From: Lederbergia citri
GTDB lineage: Bacteria; Bacillota; Bacilli; Bacillales; Bacillaceae_C
Direction: 5' to 3'
DNA: 64,000 nucleotides
Assembly (NCBI RefSeq): GCF_018343625.1
Contig: NZ_JAGYPG010000002.1
Span: 1 to 64,000, forward strand
Shown here piece by piece: positions 1-7,874 of the stretch. Made by a program: the position numbers and the translations under genes. A model generated the notes under the pieces. That model saw only the letters and a program-made list of their open reading frames with translations, did not search any database and was not told the origin of the DNA. Every line of letters begins with the position of its first letter. Within the stretch, counting starts at the first letter, position 1.

Positions 1-103
1 CGCCGCTAACCTTTGGGAGCAAGCTCCCTCAGGTCCGCTCGACTTGCATGTATTAGGCACGCCGCCAGCGTTCGTCCTGAGCCAGGATCAAACTCTCATA
101 AAA
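1..103 (-). rRNA. 16S ribosomal RNA, 5' end (partial)
   Basis: The reverse complement reads AGAGTTTGATCCTGG followed by CTCAGGACGAACGCTGG, the universal 5' end of bacterial 16S rRNA, then the first variable helix. The gene runs off the left edge, so only about 100 nt are visible. The mature 5' end is placed near 103 by analogy with Bacillus. The rRNA operon is transcribed leftward out of the window. Confidence 0.97.
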
Positions 104-309
104 GTAGTTTGTTAGCTCATTTGCTGGTCTTGCAATAATAATTATTTAACGTTCGTTTCGTTCAGTTTTCAAAGATCGAAATCTACCATTAATTAAAATA
201 GCGACTTTCACATCATAACATTTAATTTCTTAGTAGTCAACCACTTTTTTTATGTGATTTTTGACTTCATAAGTTTTAATTAATTGTCCTTGTTTTTCGG
301 ACGTTTACT

Positions 310-338
310 AATATAACACAGGTATATAATTTACACAA
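310..338 (-). promoter_or_regulatory. rrn operon promoter (sigma-A type) and leader
   Basis: On the minus strand a TTGTGT -35 (333-338) and a TATATT -10 (310-315) are separated by exactly 17 nt, placing the transcription start near 303. The stretch from there to the 16S gene (about 104-303) has no ORF. It holds an AT-rich leader with a TTTGAAAACTGAAC-like string common in Bacillus rrn leaders. This explains the gene-free 104-462 interval. Confidence 0.6.
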
Positions 339-462
339 TACTTTTTCAAAAAAAGTTTTATTCTTTTTTTGCAGCAGATTACATACCTGTAAATAATAGA
401 TTTCCATGCTCACAGTTATATTAATAGAATGAGACAAGAATATGGGAAGGGAAAGAATTTAC

Positions 463-1305
463 TTAAGCTAATTGATATTTTTCTCGCAAAAACTCAATAC
501 TGTTATCGATATAAGGTTCCCTTGTATTTTCTAATAATACATTAATAAATGGTTTTCTTCTTTTAAGATGCTTAAAAACTACATCATAGTTCAACAAGCC
601 GGTACCAACCGGAACCATCTTTATCCAACTATCTTCTATTACAAAATCTTTAGCATGCATAGCAACCATCCGATCACCAAACAATACGAACGCCTCTTCA
701 ATCACTTCTTCTTGTTTTTCATAATTATCCATGCTCATGAAGTTGGCCGGATCGAAAATAACTTGTAAATTGTTTGAATCTATATTGTCCAAAAGTCTTC
801 TCATTAATTTTGGGGAATAAACTGGATGATTGATTCCTCCCTCAATGCCAACAATTACTCCCCATTTTTCTGCTTCTTCTACCAATTCACGTACACTTTC
901 AAGGACATCAAGAAAAGGCCTTTCTGCAAAATTGTCAACGGTATATCCCATTTTTGCATTTACACACCCAGTTTCCGTGCCTACAATACTGCAACCAAAA
1001 TCTCTCGCGAAACGAATATGTTCCTTAAAACGGTCTAACACTTTTCGTCTTTCAGTTTTATCGGGGTGAATCATGTTTATATAGCATCCAAGGATAGCAA
1101 TATCCACATTTTCTCTTCGAAATGATTGGCCAATATGGCGTGCATATCCAGGACTTAAACTACCGGTAGCCGTGCTGAAATCATTAAAAGATTTTCCTAG
1201 TGCTAGCTGAACAGCAGACAATCCCTTTCCAGAAATTTTTTTAGGTAGTTTTTCTAAAGGAAGGTTCTCAATGTCATGTGCCCTTATTCCTAAATTAAGT
1301 TCCAT
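463..1305 (-). CDS. Sugar phosphate isomerase/epimerase (AP-endonuclease-like TIM barrel)
   Basis: This 280-residue cytosolic protein has the layout of the xylose-isomerase-like TIM barrel family (IolE / tagatose epimerase relatives). The expected metal ligands are visible as E155 (GIEGG), D185 (FDPANF), H217 (MHAKD) and E259 (LLENT), one on each expected strand, so the enzyme should be active. The family isomerises or epimerises keto-sugars or dehydrates sugar derivatives; the substrate cannot be read from sequence. It lies 122 bp downstream of kduD but beyond a strong terminator, so it is probably a separate transcript or a readthrough product. Its place at the end of a uronate cluster suggests a sugar-acid or sugar substrate. 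Family assignment is firm and specific function unknown. Confidence 0.85.
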   Translation of the reverse strand: MELNLGIRAHDIENLPLEKLPKKISGKGLSAVQLALGKSFNDFSTATGSLSPGYARHIGQSFRRENVDIAILGCYINMIHPDKTERRKVLDRFKEHIRFARDFGCSIVGTETGCVNAKMGYTVDNFAERPFLDVLESVRELVEEAEKWGVIVGIEGGINHPVYSPKLMRRLLDNIDSNNLQVIFDPANFMSMDNYEKQEEVIEEAFVLFGDRMVAMHAKDFVIEDSWIKMVPVGTGLLNYDVVFKHLKRRKPFINVLLENTREPYIDNSIEFLREKYQLA

Positions 1306-1367
1306 CTATTTCCCCACTTCCATTTTTCAATCATATTGTCACTCAGGTTAAACATCTATTTTTTGAA

Positions 1368-1401
1368 AAAGCCGTATCACTACAAAATGTGATACGGCTT
1401 T
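1368..1401 (-). terminator. Rho-independent terminator after kduD
   Basis: A perfect 13-bp stem (AAAGCCGTATCAC / GTGATACGGCTTT) with an 8-nt loop is followed on the minus strand by a T-rich run. It ends the eda-(kdgK)-kduI-kduD transcript and separates it from the isomerase gene downstream. Confidence 0.85.
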
Positions 1402-1427
1402 CCGTTGTTTCAAAAGCAATTAAAATT

Positions 1428-2210
1428 CTATCTTGCTAACCAACCGCCATCCACGGCAAGAACATGGCCATTGACATAGTCAGATGCTCGGCTTGCTAAA
1501 AATACGACAGCTCCCATTAAGTCAGCTGGTTTTGCCCATTGTCCCGCAGGAATTCTTCCTAAAATTTCTGCACTCCTCTTTTCGTCTGCGCGAATCGGTG
1601 CAGTATTGTTTGTTTCCACATACCCCGGTGCAATTGCATTTATTTGTATTCCATATTCCGCCAATTCATTTGCGAACGCTTTAGTTAACCCTGCAATGCC
1701 GTGCTTACTTGCGGTATATGGTGGGATGAATTTTCCGCCTTGGAAGGAGAGCATGGAAGCGATATTGATAATTTTCCCACTTCTTTGTTCTGCCATTACC
1801 TTTGCCACTTCTTGACTTAAAAAATAGGCAGCATCTAAGTTTACGTTCATAACTGCATCCCAGTCTTCTTCTTTAAATTCAAGAATTGGCGATCTACGAA
1901 TCGTTCCTGCGTTATTTACTAAAATATCGATCTTCCCGAAAACTTCCATACATTTCGCAACGATTTCTTTAATATTCGATCTATCGGCTAAATCAGCTTG
2001 AAATACTACAGCTCTACGGCCCGCGTTTTCAACCAATTCTTTTGTTTCATGATAATTATCGCCACGCGTTACAAGAAATAGATCGGCTCCTGCTTTCGCA
2101 AGGCCAACGGCAAAGCCTTGACCTAATCCGGTATTTGCACCTGTAACGATCGCAACTTTTCCATCTAATGAAAATAAATCAAGTGAAAAATCATTTAGCT
2201 CAAGCGCCAT
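1428..2210 (-). CDS. kduD: 2-dehydro-3-deoxy-D-gluconate (KduD-type) 5-dehydrogenase
   Basis: This 260-residue classical short-chain dehydrogenase has a Rossmann glycine motif TGANTGLG (23-30), NNAG (99-102) and the catalytic S152-Y165-K169 triad. Length and sequence match KduD, which reduces 2,5-diketo-3-deoxygluconate (DKII) to 2-keto-3-deoxygluconate with NAD(P)H in unsaturated-uronate breakdown. It starts 30 bp after kduI stops, so the pair is co-transcribed, the standard kduI-kduD arrangement. The start at ATG 2210 gives the usual N-terminus ahead of FSLDGKVAIVTG. KduD makes KDG, but the kinase gene that should use it is broken in this operon. Related gluconate 5-dehydrogenases are the main alternative, and the context favours KduD. 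Confidence 0.92.
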   Translation of the reverse strand: MALELNDFSLDLFSLDGKVAIVTGANTGLGQGFAVGLAKAGADLFLVTRGDNYHETKELVENAGRRAVVFQADLADRSNIKEIVAKCMEVFGKIDILVNNAGTIRRSPILEFKEEDWDAVMNVNLDAAYFLSQEVAKVMAEQRSGKIINIASMLSFQGGKFIPPYTASKHGIAGLTKAFANELAEYGIQINAIAPGYVETNNTAPIRADEKRSAEILGRIPAGQWAKPADLMGAVVFLASRASDYVNGHVLAVDGGWLAR

Positions 2211-2240
2211 GAATAGTGTCCCCCTACCATTAATCTTTCA

Positions 2241-3083
2241 TTATCTAAGCTGATCCATTTCAACGAAGTCCATATCATCATAAGTGATATTCTCGCCGCA
2301 CATCGCCCAAATGAACGTATAGTTACTTGTTGCTGTTCCAGTATGTATAGACCAGCTTGGCGAAATAGTTGCCTGTTCATTTTTCATGACTAAGTGTCTC
2401 GTTTCATTTGGCTCTCCCATAAAATGGAACACACGCGTTTCTGGTTCCATATCGAAATATAAATATACTTCCATACGACGTTCATGAGTATGGCAAGGCA
2501 TTGTATTCCAAACACTTCCTGGTTGTAGTTGGGTCAATCCCATTTGTAATTGGCAGCTCTGGCAATTATTTGGATGAATGTATTGATTAATTTTTCGTTC
2601 ATTTAATGTTTTCGGCTCACCTAATTCAAGTGGCTTAATTTGGTCAATGCCTATTTTTACAGTTGGATACGTGTGATGAGCTGGTGTAGATACTACATAA
2701 AATTTTGCTGGATTATTTTGATTTTCAGAACGGAATAAAATTTCCTTCGTCCCTCTTCCAACGTATAATCCGTCATGGTTCACCATATTATATTCCTCAC
2801 CATCAAGAATTACGGTTCCGGCAGCGCCAATATTGATAATGCCTAACTCACGGCGCTCTAAGAAGTATTCAACTCCAAGTTCTTTATCTAACTTTATCGT
2901 CAATTCGTTTTCCGCAGGAGTCACTCCACCGAAAATCATACGGTCATGATGTGTATAAGTAAGTAAAACTTTTCCTGGTTCGAATAATTTTTCTACTAAA
3001 AAATGACTTCTTAACTCATCCGTATTGTATCGTTTAATTTCTTCTGGATGATTTGCGTAACGTGTTTCCATCTCCATAGCCAT
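2241..3083 (-). CDS. kduI: 5-dehydro-4-deoxy-D-glucuronate isomerase
   Basis: KduI (280 residues, family norm about 276-280) isomerises 5-keto-4-deoxyuronate, the product of pectate lyase and GH105 action, to 2,5-diketo-3-deoxygluconate. The cupin metal ligands are present as H198, H200 (CHTHE), E205 and H247 (SIHTG), matching the zinc site described for the E. coli enzyme. The start at 3083 has an AGGAGG ribosome binding site 8 nt upstream. It follows the kdgK remnant directly and precedes kduD by 30 bp, in operon order eda-(kdgK)-kduI-kduD. Cytosolic, soluble. Nothing in the protein looks damaged despite the broken neighbour. Confidence 0.96.
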   Translation of the reverse strand: MAMEMETRYANHPEEIKRYNTDELRSHFLVEKLFEPGKVLLTYTHHDRMIFGGVTPAENELTIKLDKELGVEYFLERRELGIINIGAAGTVILDGEEYNMVNHDGLYVGRGTKEILFRSENQNNPAKFYVVSTPAHHTYPTVKIGIDQIKPLELGEPKTLNERKINQYIHPNNCQSCQLQMGLTQLQPGSVWNTMPCHTHERRMEVYLYFDMEPETRVFHFMGEPNETRHLVMKNEQATISPSWSIHTGTATSNYTFIWAMCGENITYDDMDFVEMDQLR

Positions 3084-3108
3084 TTCATAATCCTCCTAAC
3101 AGTTTTAG

Positions 3109-3457
3109 CGAATAATTTTTCCTGATTCTTGGTCAGCAAACATAGAAATTTCATCGACTGTAAAATGGTTCGCATCGCCGTTTCCAAATAATACGAGCCT
3201 AATCTTTCTCCGCCTCTTAAAAGGAAATCTGTATTCACTCCAAATGATTTCATATACTTTTCAGCTTTTTTGCCTAGCTGGTTATCAGGAACTTTACTGA
3301 CCATATAGACGTCGTAGCCAAAATTTGCGAGAGAAACCCCTACATTTGCTTCTGCTCCGCCATAATGAACATTAAATTGTTTGGTGTCCTGCATCCCGTT
3401 CACAGTATATTGTTAAGAAGCGAAGTAGAATCTCTCCAAACGTCACAATTTTTCCAT
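3109..3457 (-). pseudogene. kdgK: Broken 2-keto-3-deoxygluconate kinase (PfkB family), internal deletion plus frameshift
   Basis: Starting 2 nt after the eda stop, the reading frame gives M-E-K then KIVTFGEILLR only after a one-base shift in an A-run. This is the normal PfkB/KdgK N-terminus. A second segment reads FNVHYGGAEANVGVSLANFGYDV and then GVNTDFLLRGGERLGSYYLE, typical of the first third of KdgK. The frame then breaks. A C-terminal tail (FGNGDANHFTVDEI, ending SGKIIR-stop) follows in another frame, which I take to be the KdgK C-terminus. About 200 residues, including the catalytic GAGD region, are missing. The junction lies on TTTGGAAACGG, which would encode both LETG and FGNGD, so deletion between short direct repeats is likely. 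No active kinase can be made from this locus. Confidence 0.85.
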
Positions 3458-3459
3458 GA

Positions 3460-4107
3460 TTATGCCTCTCTAGCTTGTTTAACTTTGTTTACATATTCCT
3501 CTGCATACTTCGTAATCAAATCAAAATCACCTGTTTTGGCAGGAGCGACTAAATTACCTCCAACTCCGACTGCAACACAACCATTTTTGATCCATTGGTC
3601 AATATTTTCCATGCTTACTCCACCAGTTGGCATAAGATTCGCTTGAGGCAGCGGAGCTTTTACAGCTTTAACAAAATCAGGACCGAAAGCATTTCCTGGA
3701 AAAAGCTTTATAATGTCTACACCATATTCCAACGCCGTTTTCATTTCGGTGATTGTCATACAGCCTGGCATATAAGGGATTTGATATAAATTACATAATT
3801 TTGCTGTTGCAATATCAAAGCTTGGACTTACAATATATTTGGCTCCTGCCAAAATGGCAATTCTCGCTGTGACAGCATCAAGTACCGTCCCAGCCCCAAT
3901 AACAACGTTGTTATTTTTCTTGTAAAAAATAGAGAGTTCCTCAATGATCTCAGCAGCACCTTGCACAGTAAAAGTGATTTCAATTCCACTTATTCCACCT
4001 TTTACACAAGCTTCTGAAATCTTTATAGCTTCTTCCTTTGAGTCTGCTCTTACAACAGCGACGATTCCACAGTCAATTATTTTATTAATAGTATGGAGCT
4101 TATTCAT
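3460..4107 (-). CDS. eda: KHG/KDPG aldolase
   Basis: A 215-residue class I aldolase that splits 2-keto-3-deoxy-6-phosphogluconate into pyruvate and glyceraldehyde 3-phosphate, the last step of the Entner-Doudoroff-type branch of uronate catabolism. The Schiff-base lysine is K134 (IIKLFPG) and the general-base glutamate is E43 (GIEITF). TGGV (161-164) forms part of the phosphate site. The ATG at 4107 is chosen over the longer frame from 4167 because GGGGGTG lies 5-6 nt upstream and the N-terminus then matches the family. It is first in the eda-(kdgK)-kduI-kduD operon. Its coding sequence contains an 18-bp perfect palindrome like the operators elsewhere in the locus, which may regulate it. Confidence 0.93.
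   Translation of the reverse strand: MNKLHTINKIIDCGIVAVVRADSKEEAIKISEACVKGGISGIEITFTVQGAAEIIEELSIFYKKNNNVVIGAGTVLDAVTARIAILAGAKYIVSPSFDIATAKLCNLYQIPYMPGCMTITEMKTALEYGVDIIKLFPGNAFGPDFVKAVKAPLPQANLMPTGGVSMENIDQWIKNGCVAVGVGGNLVAPAKTGDFDLITKYAEEYVNKVKQAREA
3898..3915. promoter_or_regulatory. Perfect 18-bp LacI-type palindrome inside eda
   Basis: AATAACAACGTTGTTATT is a perfect palindrome. It shares its core with the 20-bp palindrome upstream of uxaE and near-matches upstream of the lacI-type gene. It encodes N-N-V-V in eda. LacI-family operators have this central-CG form. It could act as an intragenic roadblock or auxiliary operator; function is inferred from motif identity only. Confidence 0.5.
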
Positions 4108-4152
4108 TTTACACCCCCAAAATTCCAGTTGGAAATATATTTTTCTATCTCT

Positions 4153-4166
4153 GGTATACGCTTTCA
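4153..4166 (-). promoter_or_regulatory. cre site upstream of eda
   Basis: The minus strand reads TGAAAGCGTATACC, matching the Bacillus catabolite-responsive element TGWAANCGNTNWCA at 13 of 14 positions. It lies about 46-59 nt upstream of the eda start. This implies CcpA repression of the eda-kdu operon when better sugars are available. Confidence 0.6.
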
Positions 4167-4220
4167 TTATATATAACTATATAGTAGATTACAAGAGTTG
4201 AAGCTTTCATGTATGATTTC

Positions 4221-4261
4221 AATAAAACTGCAGAAGGTTCTTCACCAACTACAGTTTTATT
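4221..4261 (-). terminator. Terminator after the 4.3-5.6 kb membrane protein gene
   Basis: Inverted repeat AATAAAACTG / CAGTTTTATT with extra internal pairing sits 7 bp past the stop of the membrane protein gene. The A/T-rich flanks suit intrinsic termination and separate this gene from eda. Confidence 0.65.
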
Positions 4262-4267
4262 TGAATC

Positions 4268-5632
4268 TCATAGTAGAAAATAAGCAATGATAGAGCCAAT
4301 TCCCCCAAACATAAAGGCATATGGCATATTAACCAATGTAATTTTGTAAGGACTTTGCTTCGTATTAATTGCAGTTAATGTCACGATTAACCCATAGGTA
4401 CTAACAGTTAATGTGGCCATTGCACTTGTTACGATCACGATAGCAAGACTTAGAGGATTAAACAAGTCGATTAATGTCGTAATTAATCCTGTTAAAATCC
4501 CGATGATCGCAATAGGGTGAATTCCAAACATGCTCAAAAAAATAAAAAGAAATTGAATGACGAAAAAGATGAGCAATGGATAGTCGGCGACATATAAAAT
4601 CGGCTTTTGAATAACGTCAAGAAAGGTTGTATTACTTAAACTATAAGAGAAAAAGGAAAGAGAAATAAATAAAACAATAAAGTTCTGCATATTATTCGTT
4701 TTCTGTTTCCAAGTATTCCAACCGATAATCCAAAAGGTGCGTACCCTCTTTAGCAAGACAGACCATATAAAAGAAAAAGGAAAAATTAACAAAGTAACAG
4801 ATAAAATGAAATTAATCTTTAATATATTTCCGCATAAAATGACTAATAATAAAAATGTCCCTAGAGCAACAGTTAGATGGAAAAACCTTTTTATCAACTC
4901 TTTTTTATTTATCTCCATTTTTTTCTCTATTTCATAAGGATGCTTTTTAAAATAAATTCTTCCCCATAAATTATCGAGAGTAAATGTTATAGCTGCGATA
5001 ACTAATAACCAAGGGAGCAATGAAACATAATTTACGCCTGTCACGAAAATTGAGACTGCCAGTAAAATTTCTAATGGACTCCATAATACCGCAAGGGAAA
5101 AGCTCCTTAACGTTGACATCGTCATAAATGAATTTCTTAGGGATGATTCCGTTTTAGCTAAGTTTTCTTTCAGCACATCTTGTGTAATCGAAATAGCAGA
5201 TAAATTTAGAAATGCGCCTAAAGACAAGGTCGTTGCCGAACTTCGTACATATAATTTGCCTAGATCTATCACATTGTATTTCATTATTGCATTTAAACTT
5301 TTATCAAACCTTCCGCTCCAAACAACACTACTCATCCAAGGCAGCATACAAAGTAGAGTTAAAAGTGATATGTTAGACGTCAATAAATTGGGTATGTCAC
5401 CAATGTGCTTTCCGGTATAAAAAAATAAATAGCTTCCAACCAATAAAAATGCGGCCCCTAGAATTTTAAATAATCTTGTTGCCCGAGAAAACGACACGAT
5501 GAGCATCAAGATCGCCAATATGCCGATGATGTAATTGATTCTTTCGCTCTCTATAAAAATATTGATCATATGAATAAGAAAAACAGCTGAATAAAAAATA
5601 TAAAGATGGCTAAAGAGCATGTGATGTTTCAT
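4268..5632 (-). CDS. Multi-pass membrane protein, probable transporter of unassigned family
   Basis: About 454 residues, strongly hydrophobic, with roughly ten to twelve predicted membrane spans and a basic cytoplasmic loop mid-protein (YFKKHPYEIEKKMEINKKELIKR, seen around the centre). I cannot place it in a named family. The even span distribution, the two-halved build and the C-terminal stretch rich in small residues (TSAMATLTVSTYGL) resemble ion-coupled carriers of the IT superfamily, but this is impression rather than proof. The start is ATG 5632, because GGAGGT precedes it and the TTG at 5644 lies upstream of that ribosome binding site. It is flanked by terminators on both sides, so it is probably its own transcript. 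Its position between eda and the reductase gene suggests import of a uronate, aldonate or oligogalacturonide. Confidence 0.6.
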   Translation of the reverse strand: MKHHMLFSHLYIFYSAVFLIHMINIFIESERINYIIGILAILMLIVSFSRATRLFKILGAAFLLVGSYLFFYTGKHIGDIPNLLTSNISLLTLLCMLPWMSSVVWSGRFDKSLNAIMKYNVIDLGKLYVRSSATTLSLGAFLNLSAISITQDVLKENLAKTESSLRNSFMTMSTLRSFSLAVLWSPLEILLAVSIFVTGVNYVSLLPWLLVIAAITFTLDNLWGRIYFKKHPYEIEKKMEINKKELIKRFFHLTVALGTFLLLVILCGNILKINFILSVTLLIFPFSFIWSVLLKRVRTFWIIGWNTWKQKTNNMQNFIVLFISLSFFSYSLSNTTFLDVIQKPILYVADYPLLIFFVIQFLFIFLSMFGIHPIAIIGILTGLITTLIDLFNPLSLAIVIVTSAMATLTVSTYGLIVTLTAINTKQSPYKITLVNMPYAFMFGGIGSIIAYFLL

Positions 5633-5661
5633 TTTTACCTCCAAAACGCACTAAACATAGT

Positions 5662-5692
5662 AAAAAGGCTGCGGACTGATCCATAGCCTTTT
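5662..5692 (-). terminator. Terminator after the SDR gene
   Basis: AAAAGGCT and AGCCTTTT can pair across a loop of about 15 nt, just past the SDR stop on the minus strand. It would end the larA-like/SDR transcript before the membrane protein gene. Confidence 0.55.
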
Positions 5693-5708
5693 ATATAAAA
5701 ACATAATC

Positions 5709-6482
5709 TTAAATTGTCATACAACCGAATCCGCCATCTACACGAATGAAGGTGCCCGTAACAAAACCAGATGCTTTATCCGATGCTAAGTATATAGCGG
5801 CCCCTTGAAGCTCTTCTGGATTACCAAAACGATTCATCGGGGTGTGGCCCATAATTGATGCAATACGTTCTTCACTTAAAATTTTTCGATTTTGTTCGGC
5901 TGGAAAAAATCCAGGGATTATTGCATTTACGCGAATCCCATAAGGAGCAAATTCTCTTGCTAAAAACTGAGTTACACTATTAACCCCAGCTTTTGATGCT
6001 GAATAAGTGAAAACTTTAGATAAAGGGGTTGTCGAAGATACAGAGGAAATATTAATGATACTTCCTTTTCTGCTTTGTTCGACCATCCGCTTTGTAAAAA
6101 TTTGCGTTGTAAAAACAAGCCCTTTTAAATTTACATCCATTATATCGTCCCACTCTTCCATTTCTATTTCAAAGAAAGGAGTGGAACTGTTTTTCCCAGG
6201 GGCATTTAATAAAATATCCCATCCACCTGACCACGCTTCAATTTCTTTTGCAAGCTTTTCGATTGATTCTCTAGAACTAACATCCCCGTAAAAAGATTTA
6301 GCGAGTCCGCCGTTTTCAATAATTTCCTTTGTTACAGCTTCTGCTTTCTCTAAATTTCTCCCGACAATGGCAAGTTTTGCGCCGTGTTCTGCAAAGCCTT
6401 TAGCAATCGAGCTGCCGAGCACACTATTTCCACCGACAGCTACTGCTACTTTTCCTGTCAAATCAAATATGTTACTCACCAT
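5709..6482 (-). CDS. SDR family oxidoreductase, probable D-fructuronate reductase (mannonate oxidoreductase)
   Basis: A 257-residue short-chain dehydrogenase. Visible motifs are a cofactor loop GGNSVLGSSIA near the N-terminus, NAPGKN in the NNAG position, and the SS...YSASK active site. The glycine motif is slightly unusual because it starts VGGNSVLG where most SDRs have TGxxxGIG. The enzyme lies directly after the LarA-like gene (18 bp apart) and beside uxaC and uxaE. The pathway needs a fructuronate-to-mannonate reductase here, and Bacillus and Thermotoga use SDR-type enzymes for that step. Specificity is inferred from context only; other polyol or aldonate dehydrogenases remain possible. 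The start ATG 6482 has GGGGGAG upstream. Confidence 0.7.
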   Translation of the reverse strand: MVSNIFDLTGKVAVAVGGNSVLGSSIAKGFAEHGAKLAIVGRNLEKAEAVTKEIIENGGLAKSFYGDVSSRESIEKLAKEIEAWSGGWDILLNAPGKNSSTPFFEIEMEEWDDIMDVNLKGLVFTTQIFTKRMVEQSRKGSIINISSVSSTTPLSKVFTYSASKAGVNSVTQFLAREFAPYGIRVNAIIPGFFPAEQNRKILSEERIASIMGHTPMNRFGNPEELQGAAIYLASDKASGFVTGTFIRVDGGFGCMTI

Positions 6483-6500
6483 TACTCCCCCAGTTCATCA

Positions 6501-7787
6501 TTACCCTTTGTAATTTCCTTCCTCATCGAATTCCATTTCATATAATTCTGTTAAAGGCTCTAAATTTGGATGCTCTTTGACATAATCGAGAAGGTTTTCC
6601 GATACTTCAATCTCACTTATTTCTAATGTGTTTTTAATACGAACTAGTTTTACTTTAGTAAAATCAAAAATATTGCATGTTTTAATGGCGGCTTTGATAC
6701 AGAGACGATCGTTTGCCAAAGTAGTTGCAATTTTCGTAGGTGCAACGACTGTTGAGGTTAACCCATTTGCATAGGTTGCTTCTCGATCCATCTTGTCAAC
6801 AAGCCTTTGCGTTGTAAAATCTGCGGTTCCTACACCATTCGCGTTTCCTTCAGTCTCTTTTGTTAAATCTAAAACAGCCATTTTTGTTACTTCTGGTCCA
6901 CCATGTGCATACGGAGTTGGGTAGCGTCCTGTAATGTTAGGATCCATCCCGTCTCCACTAATGTTTTTACCGATTTCATCGATGACGAGCAAATCAATTT
7001 GGTCAAAAAAGAGCTTTGGCAACAGTTGCTTTGCTAATTTTTGCAACTCTATTTCTTTTTCTTCAATTTCATCAGGAGTCATAACAGATACTTTTGCCAC
7101 TTTGTCAAAGGCGTTTTCAACTGAAGCCACCGCAAATAAGATCGGCATTTTTGCCATAATCATTTTCGCCATTGCCGGAACGTGCTCGGCCATATATTTA
7201 AAGCCTAATTGATGACACGCTTCGGCCCCTTTTTGTTTTCCTAGTCCGATACTAATCATCTTCATAACTCCACTTTCAACTGGCCCGCGAAAAGCTGTAT
7301 GAGGTTTAACTCGGTTTAAGACAACGATACCGTCCGCCTTTGAAGCAATTTTATCTACATAAACAGGAAGACCATTCGGCAATTCCCCAACTTTGATTAC
7401 TTCCATCGAAGAACGGATTTCTGCATTGACCGCTTCTTCTGTAACACCCAAATGTTCAAGAACCGCTTTTTGCCCCTCTGCAGTCGCACCTCCATGACTT
7501 CCCATACTTGGAACAATAAATGGCTTTGCGCCTAATTCTTTTAAAAATTTTACCGTTAATGCAGTCATATCTACTATTCGATCGACACCCCGACTCCCAA
7601 CAGCAATAGCAATCTCCATGCCTGGTTTAACGGTAGACCGGATTTTTTCTTGATTCAATTCAGCACTTAATGCCGCTTCAAAATCTTCAATCTTAGTAGC
7701 GTCAAAATTCTGTCTGACTTTTACCATCTTTGGAAGCGGAATGTCTTTTAGCAATTCCTCTAATATACCCAATTTTTTCACTCCCAT
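6501..7787 (-). CDS. LarA-superfamily nickel-pincer racemase/epimerase homologue
   Basis: A 428-residue protein with the DUF2088/LarA fold signature. Visible elements are a GSHGGATAEGQ loop (96-106) in the place of the first catalytic histidine, VKPHTAFRGP (160-169) in the place of the second, and a following MKMISIGLGKQKG segment (175-187) with the lysines expected to hold the pincer nucleotide. LarA enzymes use a nickel-pincer cofactor to invert 2-hydroxyacids. Family members are known on lactate, malate and aldonates (gluconate 2-epimerase). It lies between uxaC and the SDR, with larE two genes upstream, so an aldonate such as D-mannonate is a sensible substrate (inference). The start may be ATG 7787 or TTG 7772, the latter preceded by GGGAGTGA. 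A hairpin (7817-7870) lies in the gap behind uxaC. Confidence 0.8.
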   Translation of the reverse strand: MGVKKLGILEELLKDIPLPKMVKVRQNFDATKIEDFEAALSAELNQEKIRSTVKPGMEIAIAVGSRGVDRIVDMTALTVKFLKELGAKPFIVPSMGSHGGATAEGQKAVLEHLGVTEEAVNAEIRSSMEVIKVGELPNGLPVYVDKIASKADGIVVLNRVKPHTAFRGPVESGVMKMISIGLGKQKGAEACHQLGFKYMAEHVPAMAKMIMAKMPILFAVASVENAFDKVAKVSVMTPDEIEEKEIELQKLAKQLLPKLFFDQIDLLVIDEIGKNISGDGMDPNITGRYPTPYAHGGPEVTKMAVLDLTKETEGNANGVGTADFTTQRLVDKMDREATYANGLTSTVVAPTKIATTLANDRLCIKAAIKTCNIFDFTKVKLVRIKNTLEISEIEVSENLLDYVKEHPNLEPLTELYEMEFDEEGNYKG

Positions 7788-7874
7788 CTTTTTGGTTTCT
7801 AAACTTGAATGTTGATATGGGCTACCCTTTACTGGAACATCTTTTGGCTATCCAGGAAGAAGTAGCCCTTACAG

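Noticed and set aside
6501-7787. Reading the LarA-like gene as mannonate dehydratase or altronate dehydratase
   Set aside because: The sequence has LarA/DUF2088 motifs (GSHGG, VKPHTAFRG, the lysine-bearing segment) and none of the UxuA or UxaA motifs; larE nearby supports the LarA reading.
7817-7870. Hairpin between uxaC and the LarA-like gene as a terminator
   Set aside because: GGGCTAC/GTAGCCC can pair but the loop is long and no T-run follows, so I do not call termination; it may be an mRNA processing or stability element.
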